From Solen grandis (Eukaryota; Mollusca; Bivalvia; Adapedonta; Solenidae): a DNA stretch of 64,000 bases. A model generated the notes under the pieces. That model searched no databases, was not told the origin of the DNA, and saw only the letters and a program-made list of their open reading frames with translations. This document shows, piece after piece, positions 40,379 through 53,137 of this stretch; within the stretch, counting starts at the first letter, position 1; every line of letters begins with the position of its first letter. The stretch spans positions 28,962,605 through 29,026,604 of the forward strand of contig CM037783.1 in the NCBI GenBank assembly GCA_021229015.1, given 5' to 3'. The translations under genes were made by a program, and so were the position numbers.

Positions 40379-41160
40379 TAACAAGAGCTGTCCGAAAGAC
40401 AGCATGCTCGACTATTCGGGTATTTGATAGTGACGCAATACCATTGTATTAAAGCGGTATTAAAATAATTTATGTGACTCAATTTAGCAGCATGTTCTCT
40501 TTAATTCTCAGTAAAACTCAGGTCATAATTCAAAAAAAAAAAAAAGTTCAAGGAAAAGTTCATCTTTGATTTGTTGGTTGTCTTGTTAAATTAAATATTA
40601 TTAATTAAATTTAATTAATTAAATTTATTAAATTAAATATTAAAATTTTGGTTCTGCAGGTTTGGTTCATGTCTGGGATGACTTTGGTGAAGTTTAAATC
40701 CAATACACCAAGGGGTTACTGAGTAATGACATTAATTTAGTTGCAAAAAACTTTACCAAAAAATGTTAACGCAAATTTCTAAGTAGAAAAAGGCCAATAA
40801 TTTAAGTAAAATTCTAGCAAGAGTTGTCCATCTTGGTTCTGCAGGTTGGTTTCATGCTTAGGAAGACTTGTGTAAAGTTTAAATCCAATACACCAAGTGG
40901 TTACAGAGTTATGATATTAACTTAGTTGCAGAAAAACTTTAACCAAAAATGTTAACGCAAATTTCTAAGTTGAAAAAGGCCCATAATTTGAGTAAAATTC
41001 AATCAAGAGTTGTCCCTCTTGGTTCTCTAGGTTTGTTTTGTGCCTAGTAAGACTTGTGTGAAGATTGATTGCAATACACCTACTGGTTTCTTAGATATGT
41101 CTGCCAACGCCGACGCCGACGCCGGGGCGAGTAGAATAGCTCTCATATTCTCCGAATAGT
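40379..41160 (-). mobile_element. Hairpin-ended tandem element, family E copy 2
   Basis: In minus-strand sense it starts actattcggagaatatgaga and includes gtcggcgtcggcg. Then come about three ~180-bp units (plus-strand phrase 'cttggttctgcaggtttg'). It ends cccgaatagtcgagcatgct, a hairpin gctgtctttcggacagc, then tcttgtta. Ends match 8409-9522, but the internal units are unrelated to those there. The subterminal words ACTATTCGG and CCGAATAGT are inverted copies. Confidence 0.82.
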
Positions 41161-41941
41161 CAAGCTAAAAATGATTGTTACAACAAAATATTGTCTCAGA
41201 TAATTAACATTCAATTATTTAAGAATCAGAGATATAAAACAATCCTAACTATATACTGAAATTATAACGGGCCCTAAATGAAATTCGTCACGTCAGTCCT
41301 AACTTATAGCATGTCCTATAGTTCCAACTCTGAGCTTCTACTAAAATAAAATATATATAACCTTAACTCCTACCAAGTTACCCCACACCAGATAGCGCAA
41401 TGCTTTCTGCGTGCGGTGGTAACCTTACCTTGAAATACTTAGTTTAACGTATTACTCCTTACTGCTACCGGCCAGCAGGTTCGTCACCTCAAATATTGCA
41501 AACTCACCAGATAGCGCAATGCAATCTGCGTAAGAATTGCAAGGAGGCGTTTTGAATGCGCTGACTTACAACATGTACCAGCGGAGAATACCAATTTTTT
41601 ATCATTTATGGTCCTGACTTGAATAAACTAGTTTAGATGTTGCGACATCTAGCGGCAGTATTTTTGCGATATTTGACGTTACATATGCGAAATATAACGT
41701 CAGGAGGTTTTGTGACATTTAGCGTTGGTGCGACACATAACGCTGCTACAATACTGTTGTTTTCCGCATTTTTCTTTTTCTAAATTTATACAATTGTCTT
41801 ATAATAATAAAGCATATTCTAATACAGATCGAAGATAAGAGATACACATTTGAAATAATGACTCTCATGAACCTTTATTGGTGGTAACATTATAATTCAA
41901 ATACATCATCACGGTATGCTTATACTGTGGTCCGTCATGGC
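41161..41941 (+). other. Stretch with no gene; short duplicated word
   Basis: 'caccagatagcgcaatgc' occurs at about 41388 and 41505, each followed by tctgcgt within 5 nt. This suggests a small duplicated repeat unit. Nothing else recognised. Confidence 0.5.
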
Positions 41942-42191
41942 TGACTTGACTATTTGAGTTTACCGTCGCTTCGACAGTATTTCAGTCATATAGCGACGTC
42001 CAGCTAATTACATGTGGAGGAAGACCCCGAATGCACAGAGGCATCCGGGTAGAACCACCGACATACCGCAAGCCAGCTGGAAGGCTTCCTCACATGAAAA
42101 TCCGAATTACCCTGTCGGGATTCGAACCCACGCGGTGAGGGGCTGCGTGAGTGTAAAAGTCAGCGACTTTACCCTCTCGGCCACGGAGGCC
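41942..42191 (-). repeat. SINE-B copy 2
   Basis: Closely matches 36261-36509 from the tRNA-like head (ggcctccgtggccgagaggg, box B gggttcgaatccc) to the tail gactgaaatactgtcgaagc. The few differences include one-base indels. Pol III boxes intact. Confidence 0.88.
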
Positions 42192-45100
42192 CCCCGTCAT
42201 GGCTAAAAGTAACAGCTTAATGCTCATGATGTTTATGTAAGTTTGGCAACCTAGTATTTGCAATGGTAAAGAAAATAACTGCATGTAAGTGACGTTTTAC
42301 TTCTGCTTGTACCGACACATTCCGTGACACTCGGCGATAATCGGCAAATTCGGGTTCGAAGTCGTAAGAAAAAATAAAATTTCCCTTTAAAATGAAAGCT
42401 TGGCCAGTTTATTATTTGCCGGTTTAATCAAAGCATATGTTACTAATCGCTAATCAACCAACTGATTTTGTTCAAATCTTGGCCTCACTATAATAGCAGA
42501 GTACCTTGGAATGGACTAAAAGTTTGAATTTAGCTCTCACGTATTGTTTGTACTCGCTTGCATGTCCGAAATGTTGCAAGAGAGATGGTGGAATCACAAA
42601 TCCGAGTGAATATATGAGTGGCCTAAAGCTATACATCTGCCCAAATTTTGCTCACTGTGCGCAAAACCTGATCATTTACATTTAGGCTGAACCATGAAGT
42701 GCATTATAGGGGGGGGAGGGCACATTGGATACTATAGGCATTTTTTCACTTTGGAGGCTAACTTCAAAGGCGTTAGCTTAAGATGACGTCATGTATCACG
42801 TGGTATGGCCACACTGTTCCTTGAAAATATTTATTCAATGCAGAAATCAATCGTAATGTAAAAGAAAATTACGATAGTGTCTTTCTGTAGCCCGTTACAA
42901 AACAGTGAAAATAATAAAATGGTAATATTCACTGTTTGAAACAGTAAATATCTAAAATCAATTGAAAAGCGTTTTACATATCAGAAAAAAAAAAACATTT
43001 TATATAACAGGAGATCATATACATTTTTAACCTTGTTTTAATCTTAGCAAATAAATCAGTCAGTGTACGAGTTAAAAAGTGTGTACGTTGACATCCTTAC
43101 ACTTCTATCGGTTTCGATGTATTTTGTGTAAATCCCTGTATTCGGAAGTATCTAGGAGTAGTAAAGCGCATTTGACACCTCCAAGACCTATTCAAAACTG
43201 TTGTAACGTATAGGCATAGTACCTTTGGTCATTTCTGTTAAAATTCATTCTGAAGTGTGTATATTTTCAAGCCTTGTTTGGAAAATATTGTTTGAATGTT
43301 CTCAAAATCTAAAATGTGTCTAGAGACAATGCTTACATCTTTTGAAATCTTATGAACTGGTGAGGTCGGTAGGCTAGGACTTAAAATTAGGAGTGTGATA
43401 ATATTGTTGAAACATGAGAAAAACTTACCCGATTCGTGCAGATCCGGTGTGTACGTTCTCATTTGTGTTCCAAAAAGTGACGTTACAAAAATTGCTTCCC
43501 GGACCACACTGGATAAAGTTAGATTTCAATACATACATTTTATTATATATCTTACTTTTAAAAAGCCATCATTTTCCCCTAGATAGCCCAGTCATCCTAG
43601 GCTCAAACATTTTTTTCCGGATGAGCATGCCCCCGACCCCCAGCGCTGACATCACATTCATATTTTGAGCACTTCCAGTTGAAATATTATGAATCCGGGC
43701 CTGTAAAGTACCTGTCTATATAGGATCCCCGGTCCCTATTTATAACAAATAACGCTTGCTATGAATAGCTATTTAGCCGACAAATATTATTAACTGACTG
43801 CTGTTGTTTTTTTTTTTTAAATCCTTGTATATTTACCACAGGGGCTCTTGAAGCTACCCACACTTCCTACTGTAAATACATAGAGACTGAGTCTGGAAAC
43901 GACGGATATTACAATAAAGGCGCCGTGCTCCAGTGCAGGCGATGTCAAGGATTTTGGGTTAGTGGGGGCGTAAATCCAGCAACCACTTAAATTGTACCTG
44001 TATTAATAATACATACTTACCATGTTTAATACGAATAGTTACAGGAACAACGAAATTAATATCAATAGAAACACCTTTAGGAAAGGTTGGTGGGGAAAGC
44101 TTGTCTGAAAGAATGCGAAAGCACAAATTAGTCCTTTGATAAAATTGCACTAACATTTAGTCCCAACTTATCTGTCGTCATCGTTACATAATAATTCTGA
44201 TACTCAAGGCATATATGCTGGAATGACAAATTATTTCATTCTTTTCTTCCATCCTCAATACGGGAATGGAATGTCCTTTCAATAGAAGTACGAAATTCAA
44301 CATTCCCTAACATCTTTTAAGTCATGTTTAAACGCAGATTGTCCCAAAACCACATCATATTATTGTTACCGGGGTTAGAAATAACAAGTCCGGTTGCAGG
44401 TTCTAGTACTGTATATATTTCGTTTCAATATTCCATTTAACCTAAAATAATAATAATCATATTAATAATTTAGAAATTCAAAGAACAAAATAAATAAATC
44501 CAGCTATTTCAATAAATTCAAATCAATTCACAGAGCAATAACAATTTAAATATAGAATTTGCTTAATCAAATAAATCAAATAGAATTAACTTACCGGGCA
44601 GTGGACTTATATGAAAGAAAATAATTATATTTTCTGATGTTAAGTTATGAAACGTACATCTGCTCTCATAGAAAGTGAAAACCAGTATGAGAAATAAAGA
44701 CTAGAAAGGAAAGGAAGAAAATAACGTTACACCTGACTGATTTACCCATCATACACCCGATCAGCACTCACAAAATGACACTTCATGCTGCACACTGATC
44801 CTAAACAAACACACTCACTACTGACATGCACTAAATATACACAACAAGACAAGTGACAGGTACAACATAAACAATGACTCACAAATATGACATGAAACAT
44901 GAATTACTACAAAATGTCATCTAATAATGCCTGGGTAACATTATTATATGTAAGTATAAGGAAACCACACGTTCTTCACATGAGACTACGGACTTACTGC
45001 AGTTCTCTTAATTTTGATTTGTTTTCGAATAATATTATTTAAGATCCTAAATGCACTTAAGGGCAATTAGAGACAAGTTACCTTTATATTTTCCAATGCC

Positions 45101-45262
45101 CAATCTAAAAAGACTGCCGGGCTATTCTCTAATCTCATCATGTAACATTTGACCTGAAATCCTGATTATATGGAATTCCTTCACCCTCGAATGATGAAAA
45201 TAAACATATATTTCAATGTGCTCAAAAATATATATATGACAGTAAAAAGTTTGTCTGTGCTC

Positions 45263-45298
<36 letters not shown>

Positions 45299-46000
45299 TA
45301 CATGTATGCCAGTTAAAGCATGTGCTATATCTATAATAGCATATATGGGGGAAGAACTTTATAAGCTCTGCTTTCGTTCTAATCCCTTTTTATTTTTTTA
45401 TTTTTTTTAGTATCATGATTATATATTATACTGTTCAAAGACGAAATAAAATACGTTTTAACTAAACTAACTGGAAGGACCTAGCTTTTTCCGTTTCTAT
45501 GGGCCGAGCATTTTCAATGTATCGACTGCTACTCCTTGTTTAAAAGGCAAAACCATCGAAAATGAAACTTATACAATAAAACTGAAGTAATCAGCGAAAT
45601 GCAAATGGTGTGGTGCAAATTTTGATCAAATTGACCGACTCTAATTGTCACATATAAACTTTAATGTTAATATGTGGAAATTCGCATAAAATAACCCACT
45701 TTGGTTGATTTAAGGGGGGGGGGGCGTACGCCGCTTCCGTACTCCTCTAAATCCGCCTTGCAGTGGTAACGTACCTCGAACCCCGGCAAGAATTTTTTAT
45801 GACCTTCCAAGCGCGAAGTACTGGCCCAACTCAGAAACCGCCGAGAGTGAACCCAATCGAAAATGAGCAAGTTAATTCTAGTTTGGTTCCCTGCCGCACT
45901 TCAACAGTACGGCAATGTTTAGTTGGTTTTATGGCATAGTGGTTCTTACGACCGCACCACGGAAGTAGGAAGTAAACAAAATATATACTCGGGTAGGGTA
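42192..46000 (+). other. Long stretch with no recognisable gene
   Basis: Read on both strands. It contains a CT run (45264-45295), a poly-G run near 45715 and short chance ORFs. No conserved coding pattern or repeat unit recognised. Confidence 0.5.
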
Positions 46001-46004
46001 TTAC

Positions 46005-46560
46005 CGGTGGTCGTATATTACCGGGGTATTCAAAAATAAGAAGAATATTGGTTTCATGAATTCTGCCTCAATATCATTTGTATACTAAAGGTTAACACAT
46101 ACTATGTGCTATCTGTCAAAACTTTAAAACCTTAGATATGAGCTATTTCCAAGTGAGATTTTGCATTTTTTCTAAAATGCACTTTTAACTACCAAAATTC
46201 CATGGAAATATAACATATTTTATACCGGACTTATTTTGAAACCTTAGATATGAGCTATTTCCAAGTGAGATTTTGCATTTTTTCTAAAATCATTTTAAAT
46301 GTTGCAGGACAGATAATGAACGTCACAGCAAAAATATTATGAGATATGTGATCTAAAAAGATTATAGAGGTGAAGTTTATATGCATTGTAATACCTACTA
46401 AAATTACTGAAATATTACGTAGTGTTTACATTGTCAAAATTTTTATCAAGGAGAAATTGCTAGAGAAGTGACAATCAATTATTTTTATCAATGAATGTTG
46501 AGGATTACTGAAGATAATTTTTTCATGTGTGTGCTTCTTCTTCTATTTGTAACTTATTTC
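46005..46560 (+). repeat. Diverged duplication, copy 1
   Basis: Pairs with 47440-47880. Shared in order: 'ggggtattca.aaat', 'atcatttgtatactaaa', 'tcaaaactttaaa', 'atgagct.tttccaagtga', 'gcaggacag', 'ggtgaagt.tatatgcat'. Inside it a further ~50-bp direct repeat (aaaccttagatatgagctat...) occurs at 46119 and 46229. Confidence 0.75.
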
Positions 46561-46979
46561 TGAAAGCTAAATACCACGGTAATATAACCCACCAGGATAC
46601 CACTAAACAATTAAATGACACATGTAATGCCCTTTGAACGACAATAGAATAATTCGAAATTCATTCTTGTTGCAAATGGTGAGTCAAGAAATAGATCTTT
46701 TTTACATGCATGGTTCATGCAGTAAATAGTACTAAAATATCGCGAAAACTAGTTACAACGTTAACCGTTTAACTCTCAAAAAATACAAGTTTGAGCCTTC
46801 AAAATTACTTTCCAGTACATTTTTGTAACTTTATATACAAACGCAGAGTAATAAATATCAATATCGAGACCATAACAAGTTAGGAATAGCATGTAACCAC
46901 AATCTAGCTGTTATACTAGTTCTACTTCACCATACGATGACATATCACATCACTTCTCCCTAATTTCTGCTAATTTCTC

Positions 46980-47440
46980 TCGATACCTTGATCCTAAGGT
47001 CGTCATCTTAGCAAAAAAGCTGTTTTGGCTTCTCTTTTTAAATTATTTTTCATAATATTTTTCTCTTACAAACTATTTTATTAAATGTCTCTCTGTGCAC
47101 ATAATTATCAACTGTCTTTAGATTAATTTTTGTTCCAATTTTCAAAGTTCAGCAATGATTTAAAATGGTTCACAGACTTGGCAGAAGTAGTGATCTCATT
47201 CAGAATGTTCCAGAATTTTCTCAAACTTGTGGCGCTGCAGAGGCCATCTGACCTATAATAATACCGGCAAGTCTCATGGTCTCCTTACCCGACAGGTACA
47301 CAATGTACAGATTCTGCCATGTATGGTTGTTTTTCCTTAACTTGTGGGTTGTCCTTAAATTCAGTGGTTCAAACCCATCCCAACGTTTCTTAACTTTGAA
47401 AGTTAGGAGTATAGTCAGTAAGGGTATAAATGATGGTGGT
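46980..47440 (-). pseudogene. Possible LINE 3'-end remnant
   Basis: Minus-strand reading around 47150-47225 gives FWNILNEITTSAKSVNHFKS, resembling the wN.lp..v..a.sv..Fk..l ending of many LINE reverse-transcriptase ORFs. The preceding frame (47221-47493) does not align clearly. Weak evidence from a short pattern. Confidence 0.25.
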
Positions 47441-47880
47441 ATGTTACAGGGGTATTCAGAAATGACAGGCATATAGGTCTCATGAATTGCCACAATATGA
47501 TATCATTTGTATATTAAAAAGTATATATCAGTCAAAACTTTAAACATTAGGTATGAGCTACTTCCAAGTGAAATCTTGCTTTTCTTTTAAAATGCCCTTT
47601 AAACAACCTATGTTCTATGGAAATCAAATGTTTATTTTGAAACAATATATATACATGTATGCAACATAATTAAAAACAAATGTTAACTTTGCAGGACAGC
47701 TCATTAAACATCACAGACAATTTCTGATGGTGGTATTTGTTCTTAAAAAATCACTAAGGGGGTGAAGTATATGCATGCATCTGTAATACCATCCCATGAA
47801 TGTGCTGAAATATAGTACTTATTGTTTATATTGCCACTCTACTGAGATGTCCTTAACATTGAAGTACATCATTTTGTTGC
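47440..47880 (+). repeat. Diverged duplication, copy 2
   Basis: Second copy of the unit at 46005-46560, about 1.4 kb downstream in the same orientation. Substitutions and small indels throughout show it is not recent. Confidence 0.75.
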
Positions 47881-49090
47881 ATCCATGAATGGAATCGAAA
47901 TCTCGATACCATGAATTAGAGTCTTTCCCTGCAATCTCAAGTGAAACTCCCAAATATACTATTGTATTGCCACAGATTGGTTTTTGAAATTTCAGTTTCC
48001 TTCATCAATGATTTCAAAGGAATTGATGACCCTGAACATGATAAACAACCATTTAGCCAAACAGATTTTGGAGCTTCATGAAACAGTTATTTAAAGACAA
48101 CTTAAGTATTTCACCATGCAAAAACAATTCAGCTTTGCAGGATAAAAGGCAAACATCCTGTACACAGTAAAGGTCTATCTTCAAACATGAAATTAAGGGT
48201 GATATCTTTCATTCTTCAGGAACCAGATATCCTGAACATCATGTATGAAGGCATACTGAATCTTTTGGTCTAGATAAAATACCACTCAGAAATTTAAAAG
48301 ACGGTGTTTCTTTCTGTCTTTTATCTGTCTTGTAAATATATTGTCCATGATTGTTTTTACTTATTATTGTCTTTCTGTCACACATAAGTTTGAATGTTTG
48401 GTAAATCAGATGGTATGGAAGATCCATAGAGCAAACAGAAGAAGAATTACACATAATGTGAAATTTGCAGCCAATGTGTAGCATACAGGGAATTTTAGAC
48501 AGAAATTGATAGCAACAGGCAGTATTTTGACAATTCTGTTGAGATTAGCAGGCAGATGACACTAACAAGCAGTGTTTTAACAGATTTGTTCAGACTAGTC
48601 AGTGGGAAATAGACCTGGCAGGAATTTTCATCCAATGATCTTTCGTACCAGGAACACCTTTCCAACCCAGAAAATTTCAGATCTCAGTACATTTAGACAA
48701 CACATTTACAGTTTGTTTTTGCACACCCTTCGTGTGATAATTTTGGTACATTTATGAATGGCCAAATGGTAAAAGTGTCTGCCTCATAAATTGTAAGTAG
48801 TGGCTTTGATCGCCAGCTGCAACATACTAAAGTTGACTTGATGCCTAAGGGTACTTACAGGACTGGCCGGCCTTGTTGTTTATTGATAAGTGCCTCATGA
48901 ACACATGTAATGTAACACTCTTATGATGTTGACATCTTTGACGTCACTTATTGTTATGGTATGATCGGACAATTCAGATAAATCAGATAATTTAGACACG
49001 ATGCCGGTGTTATTCTTAGTCTGTATACTCTGTTCCGACATTGTTGCCATGACCAGTTGAAGATGTCGAAGACAAACATACAGAAGTTAT
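47881..49090 (+). other. Stretch with no gene; one decayed SINE head
   Basis: 48755-48870 has 'gccaaatggtaaaagtgtct', 'gcctcata' and 'ctttgatcgccagctgc', a tRNA-like head with a damaged B box, then 'ggactggccggcc' resembling SINE-A. Nothing else recognised. Confidence 0.45.
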
Positions 49091-50215
49091 GGTCATGCCG
49101 GCAACAAAATTACTATTTCCAGGCTGTTGGAGAAATTAGAAGAATCAAAAGAAAATGCAAACATTAAAGAATTTAATATGAGACTAAAGTTGCTGGAAAT
49201 GAATACAGCTAAGCTAGAAGGTTTAAATGAGAAAATATTAGCGGCAACAGATGCTATTAGCGGCAACAGATGCGGAAGAACAAGTTGTCATCACAGATGA
49301 CTACACAATAGAGTTAGGAGTAGAAATAAATGGACATAGAATATGTGTCAGAGGCTAGATATTGAGGCCCGATGATACTGATGGAAATTGCAAAGATACA
49401 GAAGGAGCAGACCTATCGAGGGCAGGTGAGTCAAGTGCATATGGATCAGACTGAATATATCGGATGTCTTGATGAAAATAACCTGAATAACAGAAGTGGT
49501 GGGAGATATAAAGAGATGCAGCTGCCTATGGGAACTGTTTTACAAACAGATGTTAGAACGCAACATTCACAAGGTAACCTTTCATTCAGTTCTATTAATT
49601 CTGCAGATTATCATAGATTGCCCAAGTTGACACTACCAACATTTGGCGGAGATATTGCCTATCTTAAGAATCAGTTACAGGGTGAAGCAGCCCATACCAC
49701 AGAAGGATTTACCAATATGCACACCAACCACATACATACCCTCAAGTAACATATGGTCAGAAACATAAGATTATCTATGTGACTATGCAATCCCTGTTCC
49801 AACTCCCTGCCTCTGGAAGAACATTACATAGAAATCAAGATTCGAGCCTTAGAATCCCTCGCCAGGTGGCAAAAATTATACAGGGAGGTACTGGTTCCCA
49901 TTATACTTGATAAGTTACAAGGAGTCGTCAGAGAAAGCGTAGCGAGGCAACATGGAAATAATGACTGGTTGCTATGTGATTTGCGCTTTACTATATTCTT
50001 AGAGATTAATATCAAAGAAGCCGGATCATCCAACGAGCCCAGATTGGAAGTAGATACATACAGACCTGCAGCATCTCTATTTTAAGGAACAAGAGAAAGG
50101 CAATGTCTCACCACCTCTGCTTCAAGAATCAAGCATTAAAGTGTCACCTTTGTGGACAACCCCATGTAGCCAATGAATATCGGAAGCAGACATACAGTTG
50201 AAATTGAATGTCGTA
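49091..50215 (+). pseudogene. BEL/Pao LTR-retrotransposon gag remnant
   Basis: Pieces of a Pao-type gag in order. N-terminal coiled region: ITISRLLEKLEE, LKLLEMNTAKLEGLNEKILA. Then LPKLTLPTFGGDI (49621-49660), joined directly to LKNQLQGEAAHTTEGF with the intervening part deleted. Then VPIILDKLQGVVRESVARQH plus GNNDWLLCDLR and EINIKEAG. Finally a damaged zinc knuckle, CHLCGQPHVANEYRK (50139-50185; a Cys of the family form is Tyr). Frames change several times and stops intervene. A 19-nt tandem duplication (ttagcggcaacagatgc..) near 49235-49275 shifts the frame. No protease, polymerase, integrase or LTRs are visible; a gap at 50497 may hide some. A dead copy. Confidence 0.8.
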
Positions 50216-50496
50216 AAAGACAAGAAGTTGTTTTTTTAACTAATGGTAAGCACACCATGACCATTTGTAAATCAAAGAGATGATGCCAGAAATGTATTGA
50301 AAACACCACACTACCACATGTAGAACACAGGACAATAGAGGGACACAAGATTCTTGGCAGATGACAAGAGATGCAGCCATACTATTTTCATCCGCCCGCC
50401 ATTGAAGATCTGGCATATTACTGAAGACGATGGTTACAGATGTATGCCATATACATATCGTGTTGTGGCAATGTAATTTGATGAAGGGGCCCAGAA

Positions 50497-50596
50497 NNNN
50501 NNNNNNNNNNNNNNNNNNNNNNNNNNNNNNNNNNNNNNNNNNNNNNNNNNNNNNNNNNNNNNNNNNNNNNNNNNNNNNNNNNNNNNNNNNNNNNNN
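50497..50596. other. Assembly gap (100 N)
   Basis: Exactly 100 N. It lies between the BEL/Pao remnant and a repeat, the kind of place where assemblies break. Confidence 0.98.
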
Positions 50597-50632
50597 TATG
50601 GGTTTACAGTTAATTTCCCGGGTTCTGGGCCA

Positions 50633-51215
50633 AGTGTAAACGGCGGATCCGCCGGGTCCGGATCTCAAAGTAATATGGAAAGATAAATACACAGGGGTTA
50701 CAGATATACATTTTTTATTTGACACCATATTAAACAGATAAAAATGAAATATTGAAGGAGAGTGAGTGAGCTTTACCTTAATATATAATTTTGTCTTTTT
50801 TATTAAATTTCCTCCCCGCTAATAAAATGTCGAAAACGGCGGATCCAGACCCAAAAGGGTTAACATGAGTCAAGGAAACTTTGTTTTATTACGCAACACA
50901 TTGAAAAAATAACAGTAACACGTAATTGTTGAAGGATAGATAATTAGCTAAAAATATGTATATAATTTCATAATTTTGATTCAATCAATTCCTTTCAAGT
51001 GAATGTTTGAAGTGGTATGTCCGGGCCAATATTTTAACAATGAAAGAACACGGATCCGATTTTAACATGTTATTACTGCATACACATCATAGTAACAACA
51101 ACAGTAACATTTTTAAGGATAATGAATAAAATTTGATAACGCATATAATATTGTCGATTTAGTTCAATCAATTACTCGCAAATGAATGCTGAAAATGGCG
51201 GATCCTGATCTTACA
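50633..51215 (+). repeat. 'ggatcc' repeat family, several ~175-bp diverged units
   Basis: Units share 'cggatcc', 'ttgaaggat' and 'tcaatcaatt.ct' and recur at about 50640, 50836, 51050 and 51197. The first 70 bp match 13885-13970. Noncoding; the first unit begins 37 nt after the assembly gap. Confidence 0.65.
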
Positions 51216-52940
51216 CACTATACTACGTCGTTGAAAACCCACGGTTTATATAACTTCTGTGTATATACCGTGGGTATTTAGCCGACAAAACTTCGTTTTC
51301 ATGAATATTAATAAGCTACATGCTGACCAATGAAATAACGCAGAGCGGCATAGTATTTTGAATACTTACAAAAGCAAAAGATGACTCATTGTTTCCGCAA
51401 GATAAACCGCTACGCTTAGGCGAGGAGCGTAACGTCAGCTCTACATGTTCGAACGCAGCTACCTTGCAAAACCCCGCGCCGTTTCATTGGTCAGATTATC
51501 CTTGCTGTTGCCGCGCTTACTCCGTCACGGATCCAATGAAATACCTAAACAAAAATTTATGAGTACAAACTTTTGCTAACCAAATATCCAATGGTCGATT
51601 AGGAAGCAAAGCGTATTGAGCGAACGTGGGTTTCCGACGATGACTATACTAGTATCTGGATCCGTTTATAAGATTTTTTAGCGACCTAAAGAAGAAATCT
51701 CTTATTAGCCGTTCAAGGTTTAAATGTAATTGCCTATAAAATATATAATTCCTTTGTTGTGGAAGAAACAATTCCAGTAAAACATTAAAATTTGGTTATA
51801 AATTACGTGTGGATACAGAAAAAAAAAATATGTGTGGAAAATGATTTCTCAATCGTTCTAACGCTTTCAGTGTTTTATGTTTCTTCTATTTGTTATTATG
51901 CGTCCGCATATGAACGTTGTCGTCTCTTCGAGAAAAATATTACGAGTTAATTAACGAATTCCTGCATAAATATCCGACTTGTAAAGAATAATTGTTGTAT
52001 GATTAAAAAAGCGACAGTGTAAATGAACTTGATTTTCCACTAATTGTACAATCGGAGCACTTCGGCAGGGTTTTCATTGGCGCACAAAATTGCCCATTTT
52101 GACCCTGAAATTGTGTAAATGACCCCAAAATATTTCAAAATTTATCTTTTTATTTATATAACAAGGGGTAATTTGTCCCCCATTTGAAAATATCGAGGGA
52201 AAATCATGGCTACTAACGTCTTGAGACGGAACTATCCGAGGATTTCCGATCGCTAGTTTAACGTTCAAATACGACGCCATTAACGTCATATTTCCTGTTA
52301 CTGTAGCATGATTACTTCATAGTTTATGATGCCTTACCTGCATTTCATAAAAGACACCCGGTTGCAATATCCCTGAAATTATATCGCTTTAATAATTTGG
52401 CAGTTTAAAGACATTGAAAACCATAATTAAAAAGAATTTAATTTAAACATATTTTATTACTCAAATATTACATACATCAATACATATAAAATAATTATAG
52501 TTAAATTATGAGCAAATGGATAAAATCACAAGTTATTTCAACTTAGATTCAGTTTTCTCCAAAGTATACATTCAGGCAAATTTATTCCGGATGATGACAT
52601 AATGATATATGTAATAAGTGTTTAAATTTTTAAGACTTTGAGAATAATTAATTAACACTAAATGGACAGAGATGAACCGATGTACGCCTAACCCATAAAC
52701 TAATCACAATAATAAAAAATTAGTCATTGTGTGTAAGTATATCCCACCTAACAACACGAGCACCATTATCAATCGTCATGCAGAAGGGTGTTCATTTCTA
52801 TTTTTAGAAATATAAATCTTAATAAAAGCGTTTCGTATTTTTAAAATATTTCTAAAACTTTGAAATAGTTTATTATTGTCATTTTGTGTAAGTTCACTTA
52901 TCCCAAACATAAATTTACTGACACTAAGTTGGTGATAAGA
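51216..52940 (+). other. Stretch without gene; promoter-like CCAAT cluster
   Basis: 51237-51275 is an inverted repeat (acccacggt / accgtgggt). From 51325 to 51600 there are four CCAAT words in both orientations (accaatgaaat, tttcattggtca, tccaatgaaat, tccaatgg) with raised CG content. This looks like a promoter or a repeat, but no gene could be placed next to it. After 51700 nothing is recognised. Confidence 0.35.
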
Positions 52941-53137
52941 ATATGAAGACTAGCATTGGTGCATAGTGGACTAGCACTTCACTATGCTGTCTTCGTGAGA
53001 AGACAACCGTCAGAATTGCTACTTCAAACAAGTCAAAACAATACCCCCTGGACCTTCCGAGAGGGGGGGGGGAGGATGAAAGGTCCAACAGGATTGATTC
53101 ACAGGAAACGGAACGGCGATCTCAAAGGACTACGACA

